DNA of 64,000 nt from Canna indica (taxonomy: Eukaryota > Streptophyta > Magnoliopsida > Zingiberales > Cannaceae), in the NCBI GenBank assembly GCA_034359265.1, contig CP136896.1:38182001-38246000 (forward strand). The letters run 5' to 3'. The position numbers were made by a program, and so were the translations under genes. This document shows positions 56,262-64,000 of the stretch, in pieces (position 1 is the stretch's first letter; each line of letters begins with the position of its first letter). The notes beneath the pieces were generated by a model that saw nothing but the letters and a program-made list of their open reading frames with translations, ran no database searches and was not told the origin of the DNA.

Positions 56262-56675
56262 GACTTGTATGGATATTGTACATGCACCTTGTAGTTCTTA
56301 GGAATTGAGGTGGGAAAGCTCACTCGGTGTGAAGGTGGGTACTTTCGGTTGTGGAAGTGCCTTCGAAGTGAGTGTAGGGTATTTCCAGTGTAAAGTCCTC
56401 GATTATAAGCTACTCGTAATTTAGTGAATTTGTGTGTGAAATTCTAAGTACAGTGGTTTGGTATTGGAGTATGCGATGTTGCCAAACCACTATAAATTCT
56501 TATGTTAGCATTGCATATTGTATTTGTATTTAATTACTATATCATTTGCTTTATCATACTGCTTTTAAGGTATAAATTGCCTAAGTCGTTCAAGAAATGT
56601 TTATAATCGAATTTAGGGTAATTGATTAGATAACACACTATTCACCCCCTCTCTAGTGTGACCATTTCACCAACA
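56262..56675 (+). mobile_element. C11: 3' part of a copia LTR
   Basis: It begins within the LTR near TTGTAGTTCTTAGG. It keeps the nested hairpin (56321-56374), TTGGTATTGGAG and TCTAGTGTGACC, and ends TCACCAACA at 56675. No LTR start or PBS is present. The outer stem has CACTC/GAGTG in place of CTCTC/GAGAG. Confidence 0.75.
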
Positions 56676-57286
56676 TAAACAGCCCATAAACATTTCACCA
56701 ACATAAACAACCCATGAACATCTTATTTTACAAAACTAAAAGAAGAAGACCCCAAACAACCCTTTGGGAGAGGGAGAGGTGAATTACAATCAGATTTGTC
56801 AAGAGGATGGCATGGGTACGCACCCTATTCAAAAATTATAGGGCTGACATTTTATAACCATTACAAGCAATCAACACAACCATGATTACACACATTCACA
56901 TGCACATAGGGCTCACCCATAATTATCCTCTCATGTATCACATCATATATGAAAAAGAAAGGAGAAAACAGAATTCGAAATCGCGCAAATCCGATCACGA
57001 TTCCACCCAAAATAGTTTAAACAACACATGCTGAATTTTTTGGTTCTCGGGGCTGTTCAACCATGAACCCATGGGATTTTTGAGTTATAATTATGTCCAA
57101 ACTCAATATGGATAGTAGGCTTCCACCTCGATTCATTGCATGAAACGTGGAGCCAAAAAAATGACTCAAAGACCCCCGAAAACCAAAACCGGGCAGCATG
57201 ACGTTTAGGGAGCGAACGGTTTGTAAACGTGAACAAAACATGAAATTAAAATTCCAAAAATTTGTTAAAGGTGGATCTAATACCAC
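56676..57286 (-). other. L1 leader/internal remnant
   Basis: No coding potential is evident. A 28-bp direct repeat (CATTTCACCAACATAAACA starting at 56663 and 56691) straddles the C11 end. On the minus strand a PBS-like GGTATTAGATCC lies at 57283-57272, next to the LTR end at 57287. Confidence 0.5.
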
Positions 57287-58957
57287 TGAAGGGATGATAA
57301 TAAAAAACACAGTGGAAATAACAATTTGAAAAAATTCAAACCATCCCAAAACAATGATCTAATTTAGCAAAATTCAAGGAATTCTAACCGCGAGTGTAGT
57401 GGAGATGGTATACCTTATACCACGGTTGAACTTGTTGCTCATATCCCCAAATCAAGATGCACATGTGCACGCCCTCCAATGCTAGTCCACACCAAGTTCC
57501 TCGCAACAAGTGGGCAGCGATCAACTAGACTCGTAGTGGCTCAACGGTGAGATTTCCTCAAGATCGAAGCCTCAAAGGCTAGGCTGGCCCTTCCACCAAG
57601 AACCGTGCTCCAAAACGGGAGGAAGAGGAGATGTGAAAACCTCAGAACGAGAGAAGGAACAAGGAGATACCTTGCTGTCCTCTTAGGACTCCCCAATGGA
57701 AATAAGGAGCGGCACACCAAGGTGAAGAGAAAAGCCTCTCCGGCTTGTGGGAAAACTCGAGGAAGGGGAGGAAAGTGGCCGGCCACCCTAGGAAGAAGAA
57801 ACTTTTTCCTTTTTTGGCTCCTCAAGATGATGCAAATCTCTCTTCTTCTCCAAGAGGAGGTTCGACCACTATATAAAGAAGGGGGTAGGCGGCTACAAGC
57901 AAAGACTTAGCCCCTCCCCTTAATTCTCTACTGAATTTCCAAAAAATCCAAGTTTGCCTCCAAAAGGTAATTTATATTTAATGGCTTCATAATTAATTAG
58001 AAATCAATTATTTTCAATTAAATATAAACTTTAATTTATCTCCATAAATTAAAAGCCTATCAATAGGAATGAGAATTATCTAAATAAATTAGTTTCCTAT
58101 CATATAGAAATTATATTCATGTAGATAAATTACATTCCTATTTTATAGAATCATGATTTATCTAAATAAATCAATTATGTTAAATCAATTCCCTATTAAT
58201 TATTATTTATCTAAATAAATCAATTACTAAATTAATAGGTGTAGGCGTATGGGGAAAATCAAATTTCCCTCCGTGAATTTTTTATTTTAAAAATCAAATT
58301 AATTATGTTTAATTCTTCATTAAACATATCTCCGATTTATGGTTAATTAATTTCTTAATTCATAATTAAGATTTAATCGACCATATAAAATAGTACCGTA
58401 TGCCAAATCCCACGACTTTAGGGTTACCCTACAAAATAGGCACCCTACAAATTAGGGTTTCTGAGAAACTCCTTCATCGTACATTCGTTCTTATAGAAAA
58501 CACCTTTCCTATCTTATCTATAAACGAGATCCGTGATCGAGTTGCAGCATGTCTATGCTAGAAGACATATAGTACTTCATGCGAGCTCTATCTCATAAAG
58601 CCCATTACGAGGTTAGAATGTTGTGTTTGACCCATTGGGCCCTGCACTAAGCCAGTAGTGAGTTGTGCAAAATGAAGAGTTGAATCCAATAGAACATTTT
58701 CTTTTCAAATCCCATGAGACTACTAAACCTCCTTTAGTGTGATCATATATGACTCCATGCACAAGTCAAGATTGACGTAGCAAAGTGTCATGATTGCCCG
58801 AATAGTGTGAGGTTCAATCGGCTAGGGTACGAAAGAAGTGTCAAACCCTAATGATTCATATATATTCTGCCTGCCAAGTCATCGTCTCAATAATGACATG
58901 CCAGAAACCATTTTTCGACATTCATATCTACTCTAGCCAGATATTCCCGAGTCGACA
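57287..58957 (-). mobile_element. L1 LTR (unclassified, minus strand)
   Basis: The proposed LTR starts TGTCGACTCGGG at 58957 and ends CCCTTCA at 57287, followed by a PBS-like GTGGTATTAGATCC. It is very AT-rich at 57960-58400, with a GC-richer part at 57540-57900. Its end region (57287-57462) is similar to 58960-59139. No coding domain identifies the superfamily. Confidence 0.5.
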
Positions 58958-58959
58958 CT

Positions 58960-59139
58960 TGCGTTGGGATAGGAATCGAAAATGCAGCAGAAAAAGCAAT
59001 TTAAAAAATTCAAACTATCCCAAAATCAGCGATCTACTTTAGTAATCTTTAAGAAATTCAATCGACGAGTAGAAGGAGAAGATATACCCTATACTACGGA
59101 TAGTATGACTGCTCCTATCCCCATTTCAAGACGCACATG
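58960..59139 (-). mobile_element. Second L1 LTR, 3' end fragment
   Basis: On the minus strand it matches the last ~180 bp of the L1 LTR (shared ATGTGCRTCTTGA, GGTATA, TTTGGGATRGTTTGAATTTT). It ends CAACGCA two bases from the start of the neighbouring L1 LTR. Its other side is cut by the C12 LTR. Confidence 0.5.
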
Positions 59140-60420
59140 TGTGGGCGAGATGGCGACACTAGAGGGGGGGTGAATAGTGTGTTTACTAAATTGATTAGCC
59201 TAAATCCGATTTTAATCATTTACTTAATCGTTTAGGCAATCTGCAATTCAATGAATATATGCGGAAGCGATAAATGATAAGGCAATTAACAAACAATAAA
59301 GCAATGCAAACACGCAATTTATAGTGGTTCGGCCCCAATGCCTACTCCACTACCTAAGCACCCTGCTTAGGATTTCCAAACTAGATTTTACTAGATTAAT
59401 TAGAGTTTCCCTTACAACGAGGACTTTTCACTAGAAAGTCTCCGCTCTCCAACCAAAGGCACTTCCACACCCGGAAGTATCCCGCCTTCCTACCGAGAGC
59501 ACTTTCCCACCTCAACCTAAAGGACAACTAGAACTAATCCTAGTAGTCATTAAGTATACACAAGTGGCTTTACTCCTTCTACACCAAGGATACCACTTCA
59601 CAAACAACAAGACCTAACGACCCTAGGTCTTTACACAGACACAAATTCAAAAATAGTTTAAATAACAGATAAAATTTACAATCAAAAGAGCTTAAGAATA
59701 AACCAATAATAAAAGCTCCTTTGCAAGCTATTGGCACCTTCAACTCGTCAAGGGATGAGCTTGATCAAACCCAGAGTTGAAGGAGCAGCTGGCGCTTGAG
59801 AAAGGTTGCCGCGAAAAGAAACTGGGCGCACTGCAATCACTCTTTGGAAGGCTTAAATCCCTTCTTAATTAAATGCTCAATAAAATCTGTAAGATTAAGG
59901 GAAGAAGATTAAAAGGTTTATATGAGGGTATATTTATACCCTACTGAAGAAACAGCAGCTCAACAGATAAATTTCTATCCGTTGCAGGCCGCCGGTCGAA
60001 TGGTCGGTCGACCGCTACTCATCTCTCTATGGTCGGTCGACCGACGGGTCGACCGCCCAAATGAAAAAACGTAGATCCACCCTTCGGTCGATCTGTCGGT
60101 CGACCGACGCGATCTTGCGTCTTCAGCAAATGCAGGTCGGTCGACCGACTAGTCGATCACCTGGCTTACTGCCTATTTTCTTCCGCGGTTTGTTTCCGGG
60201 TTTCGGCTTTCAATGAGCATCAACATGGAGAGCTTTTATGTGATCTTTGATCCCATCCAATGCGACTTTGGTGCACTCGTCGATCTTCGAGATACTTATG
60301 CGACGAACCCGAGCACGATGATCATTGTCCTTCTGATTTCCGATTATTTCGACTTTTCCGATCGAGGACATCGAACGCTACTGATATGGAACCTGAAACA
60401 TATTCTCAATGAAATCATTA
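59140..60420 (-). mobile_element. C12 3' LTR (copia, minus strand, start deleted)
   Basis: On the minus strand it is collinear with the C1/C5 LTR from AATGATTTCATTGAG (60420) to GGCGACACTAG...CACA near 59140. The first ~65 bp are missing. It retains the palindrome array (59985-60165), TATAAATATACCC (about 59925-59940) and the nested hairpin (59445-59499). Confidence 0.8.
59985..60165 (-). repeat. GTCGATCGAC palindrome array in C12 LTR
   Basis: Repeated GGTCGGTCGACCG and GGTCGATCTGTCGGTCGACC motifs lie upstream (minus strand) of the TATA box. Confidence 0.8.
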
Positions 60421-62010
60421 AAGCACAAGGATATCAACTAAGGGATTTCTCCCCCTATCAACATGCATATTTATATAATTAAACTCCCCCTACCTATATG
60501 CATGGATTTCCTATACTTCCCCCCCCTTTACTTATAATTTTCTCCCCAATTATACCTATACTCTTCTCCATATTTCTCCCCCTTTATACATATACTCTTC
60601 TCCCCCTTTTGACATTAATCAAAAAGGGCAAGAAAGGACAATCTAGTCAAAGGGATGAGGAACAAATACTTTTTCATGAAGTTGAGACTCTAAAGAATAT
60701 TTTTCATAAAACATGAAAATCTCAACCAAGGGATGGAAAACAAATAATTTGATATGAAACAAAATCATACATGATAAAAAAAATAGAGACAATTCAAAGC
60801 TAAATCATGTATGCTCTGAAAATGAATATTGTTTCTTTTTCATGATATTTTTTGATTCCATTCAAACTTTCAAAATACAATGATATAGTCATTTAACTCA
60901 TGTATATCAAGTTTTAAGTGAAACTAATGTCATTCAATCCAAATATGAACTTAGCATGTTTTCATTTGAAATAAACACGAGAACATGAAAATGCTAAGTC
61001 TCAATGTTTTGCTATCTACTCATGTTTTCTCAAACTTAGGCATCTAGACATCAAACATGAGATAATGTAAGTCTATGAATCAAGTTTGGGCTTAAGATGA
61101 AAATTTTAATTCACTTTGTTGACTTAGGTCAACCTATACTTAAAGTTTTCAAAAAATCAACCTTTTAGGTTTATACAAAGTCATATTTTTGACAAATATT
61201 TTTGAAACCCATTTGTTTGGACGAATTTTTTTAATACCAATTATTTAATGGTCATTTGAAATGCATGTATCAAGTTTGAACTCAAAATGAATTTTCTAAG
61301 TTCATTTTTCATCCTATATTGTTTTGAAATAAACAAATGGATCCTAGCTATCATCCAAAATATCAAAATCATTTATAGAAATGATTTTACTCATGGAATT
61401 GTGTGAATGATATTATAAATGGAATCCAAATGGTGTACATGAGTTTTTATATGAAGTTTTCGAAGAAAAATTAAAGTATCGAAAAGATTGATATATCGAG
61501 AAGATGATACTTTGCATTTTTAAAGCCAACTTCAAAATTCCATTTTAAATTGGATTCTTGATGAAATGTTTTGAAATTTTTACTAATAAAACTAGATTTT
61601 TCAGTGAATGTGTAGTTTCAAGAATTAATTAAAAAGGATTTTTCTATATTTTCCTATAAATAACTGAAATTAATATCGATTGTAGATTGAAATGGTATTT
61701 AGTTAATATTTAGTTATTCTTAAAACTTCTTCAATTGTCATTCGAGCTTTCATGACACCACATGATGGTCATGTAAAGAGTATATGTCAAGTTTGAAATG
61801 AAAATTATGTCATTAAGTCAAGATATCAACCTAGCATGGTTTCATTAAAAACTAACTAGTTTTTATGAAACTTGCTAAGTTTCAATCTTAACATTTACTC
61901 ATGATTTTTCAAAGTTAAAACTATGAACACTTAACATGAGTAAACCTAAACATGTTTCTCAAATATGGATCATAAATGAGACCTCTAGTTCAACTTTGTT
62001 GACTTTAGTC
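60421..62010 (-). mobile_element. C12 noncoding 3' tail and PPT region
   Basis: On the minus strand it carries TGATGTCAAAAGGGGGAGA-like sequence (about 60598-60618), GGGGGAGAAATC and TAGGTAGGGGGAG. Then comes AT-rich tail matching 51,890-52,690 of C8, including AAACATGTTTAGGTTTACTCATG (in reverse near 61945) and ATGAAATTTTGAAA-type blocks. There is no pol and no ORF. Confidence 0.75.
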
Positions 62011-63621
62011 TCCTCCCTCTTTTCCTACCCCAAGGACCTTGGCCGAGCAAGGTCCTCCTTGCTCATGGTTCGGCCAAGGTTAGGGAGAGGAGGAGAGACT
62101 TGCTTTAGATGAAAATTTCATGATTTTAAGGATCACACATAAAGATATGACAATACTTAGGAAGAACACCAAACTTAGCAAGTAGCTTAATTGATTTTGA
62201 ATTGTAGTAATGCTAGTTTTGTAACCATACTTAGCATTAGATCCTTAAACTTTGGATGTTGACATTGTTACCATGTTTTTTATTTCATACATGTTATTTA
62301 AATTCATTACCTACCTTGCCATGCTAGATAGCTGCTCCTTATTGTGCTAATATTCCTAAGGTAGTATAAGAACTGTTATGTATAAACATTATGGTCATAT
62401 GATGAATGTTACAATATTTGCACATTTTTCATTGGATTATACATGCTGCCCTAAATGTTCTCATATGGTATTCCAAGGTGGATTCATGGAAATTCTCACC
62501 TAAGACAGTGTAGGCGGATAGGCAACATGTAAGGCGTCACTAGATGATCATAGCACATTTATGGAAACTTAGTTATGAGACGATAACACTTCTATGTCTG
62601 CTTGTATACTTTTGGAAACTTAGAGCTCGTACGTGCATATAAATTGAAAGGGTGGCATAAACTGTTGGCCTGGTAGCCGGACATAGGCCAGATACGGGCA
62701 AAGGCCCAATGTGTGTATATATGGAAACCCTAGGATATTGATTGTGTAATGTGCTTGAGATGGTCCGCCGAGGGGCGAGGAGGTAGGAGATGACCAATGC
62801 CCAGCTCGGCCAGTTGGATCTAGAGGTGCGCCAGCGGACCCGCTAGGTGCCAGACCCCAGTTGGGTGGGACTAGCTATCCTTACCCCAGACGGTGTCCGA
62901 AGACTAGTGGACCATCCTAGTCGACGGCCCGGGATTGTTTGCTTGCATCTTGAGATGATGTGGCTGATGTCCAGTATGATACTACTTGATATGGTAGGGA
63001 CGGTGATAGCCGAGATATGATTCGATGAGAAGGCCCGAGGGCTGGATGCGGAAGGCTTGATAAGCCAAGGTAGCAGGTTATCATGTACAGTTGATGTTGA
63101 TGGATCTGTTGAGGGTCTGTAGTCGCATTAGAAATAAATTTTACCTCCTTGTACATTCTTTTATTGCCTTATATGATATATATGCATGACCGAGGCTTAT
63201 GTGGAGGTTCATTTGAGCCACTCACCGAGTCCCAAGTGGACTCATATTTTATTTCTATTTCTGCAGAGCATGAGCAGTAGCTTGGTGTCGACATGGTGCA
63301 GCTGGAGGGCGGAGGCAGTGCCATATCTTGTAGCGGCGTCCATGAGTCTTAGACTAGTGCCTAGTTATGTTGGTTTTGTTTCTGCACTGACGGTTGTAAT
63401 TGAAAAGAATTGTAAAACTTGATATTTGACTATTCGGTTTTGATGTTGATGTTTCTATTTGTTTTGAAAAACTTATATATTGTGACTTGCAAACTTTTAT
63501 AAAGTATGTTGAGTTTTCTTTCAATCGATATGTCTTGGATTTCTTGATGTTAGTGTAGATAGTAGGCTACAGGGCAGGATGTAGGCCCTGGCCAGTCACA
63601 CTACCATCAGTTGGGGTGTGA
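62011..63621 (+). mobile_element. G4: gypsy LTR, probably 5' truncated
   Basis: It ends GGTTGGGGTGTGACA, matching the end type of the G2 LTR, and is followed directly by C12 gag. The stretch CTGCAGAGCATGAGC..GCAGCTGGAGGGCGGAGG (63263-63320) corresponds to TTGCAGAGCCTGGCC..GGCTGGAGGACAGAGG in G1. The TGTAA-type start is not found, so the left boundary is set where C12 tail similarity ends. No internal gypsy sequence is seen. Confidence 0.6.
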
Positions 63622-64000
63622 CAACTAGAATCACTATCATTAATATTTTGAACTTGACTAGAAGATAGAGAATATACCTCATCTCGAAGACCCATGAGGC
63701 AAACGTTTGATGTAGCTTCATCGGCATGTCTAGAAGAGGCTTCACTTGTTTGAGATGTGGATGAGGAAGCACACTTCTTTTTGGATTTCTTCTTCAAGAG
63801 TGGACAATTCTTCTTCTTGTGTCCCTTCTCTTGGCAAAGGAAACACATAAGTTTTCTTTTCCGATTCTTGCTTGTGCTTCTTTGGCTAGAAGTGCTTTGG
63901 ACATCAAAAACTTCATTAGGACTAGAGGTATGACAATTGTCATTACTTCCTTCATTGAAAGTAGTAAGCTCCTCAGTTTTTGCATAATCGTAAAGCATGT
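63622..64000 (-). CDS. C12 gag, partial (runs off the window)
   Basis: This minus-strand frame is open to the right edge. It shows LYDYAKTEE, the linker TSSQRSTSKNRKRK, an intact zinc knuckle (CFLCQEKGHKKKNC, about 63855-63814), a Lys-rich patch and the NVCLMGLRDEVYS stretch. It is closest to C10 gag (44010-44340). It is cut by the G4 LTR after DSDSS. The second knuckle and coiled coil are absent here, because the DNA beyond G4 is already noncoding tail. The complete product would package element RNA. Confidence 0.8.

Noticed and set aside
57605..57910. ORF of 101 codons with Arg/Lys-rich ends
   Set aside because: It lies in the GC-richer part of an unclassified LTR, has no recognisable domain, and an opposing ORF covers the same bases.
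59140..59180. Run of G residues (AGAGGGGGGGTGAATAG) as a G-quadruplex or PPT
   Set aside because: It is the reverse complement of the CACTATTCACCCCCCCTCTAG end of the copia LTR and is not placed as a PPT.
62011..62340. GGACCTTGGCC...GGCCAAGG inverted sequence considered as a separate MITE
   Set aside because: No terminal inverted repeats with target duplications could be found. Similar GGCCGAGC sequence occurs inside gypsy G3 LTRs.

Overview
The window is plant nuclear DNA made almost entirely of nested LTR retrotransposons. I see no convincing host gene, tRNA or rRNA. The organism is very likely an angiosperm, since the elements are Ty1/copia Sirevirus (SIRE/Maximus)-like and chromovirus (Tekay/Del)-like Ty3/gypsy. 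The species cannot be named from the sequence. Nearly every coding region is broken, and the assignments come from reading motifs and comparing copies within the window.

Element labels: C = copia, G = gypsy, L = unclassified LTR. The copia LTRs begin TGTTGG (or TATTGG) and end in CAACA. They are followed by an initiator-Met-tRNA type primer-binding site (TGGTATCAGAGC) and preceded by repeated GGGGGAGA polypurine tracts.

1-13.7 kb: the 3' end and 3' LTR of C1 (247-1762) lie against an inverted LTR tip of C2 (1763-1936). C2 sits in the end of the 5' LTR of C3. C3 (about 1937-13662) is a Sirevirus with broken gag and pol. A gypsy LTR (G1) interrupts its gag. A tandem duplication has doubled the gag/gypsy-LTR segment (2862-6500 and 6501-9400).

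13.7-29.1 kb, minus strand: C4 (3' LTR and pol, 13663-17938) is fused to G2, a chromovirus with both LTRs and broken gag-PR-RT-RH-IN (18066-28917). A solo copia LTR (C5) with perfect CATAA target duplications sits in its RT. G2 is itself inserted in an inverted LTR tip (C6), which sits in the 5' LTR of C7.

29.1-54.3 kb: C7 is a gag-only copia. C8 (33332-54279) is a second gag-only copia. Its 5' LTR is split by C9, a full-length element (33691-40773, duplication TACTC). Its gag is split by gypsy G3, which in turn holds gag-only C10.

54.3-64 kb: a 44-bp minisatellite, an ORF resembling the putative plant transposon protein (Transposase_32) family, a C11 LTR fragment, AT-rich LTRs of unclassified L1, then gag-only C12 (minus). 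C12 is interrupted by gypsy LTR G4 and runs off the right edge.

The most unusual signal is a gag-only copia lineage (C7, C8, C10, C12). It has no pol in the copies seen and an altered second zinc knuckle. The less rearranged copies keep a long conserved noncoding 3' tail. It shares its PBS, polypurine tracts and LTR tips with the pol-bearing elements C3, C4 and C9, so it may be mobilised by them. The LTRs also hold conserved hairpins with compensatory base changes, CpG-rich GTCGATCGAC palindrome arrays, and an inverted repeat bracketing the PPT/LTR junction. The gypsy LTRs carry an independent array of hairpins whose arms covary.
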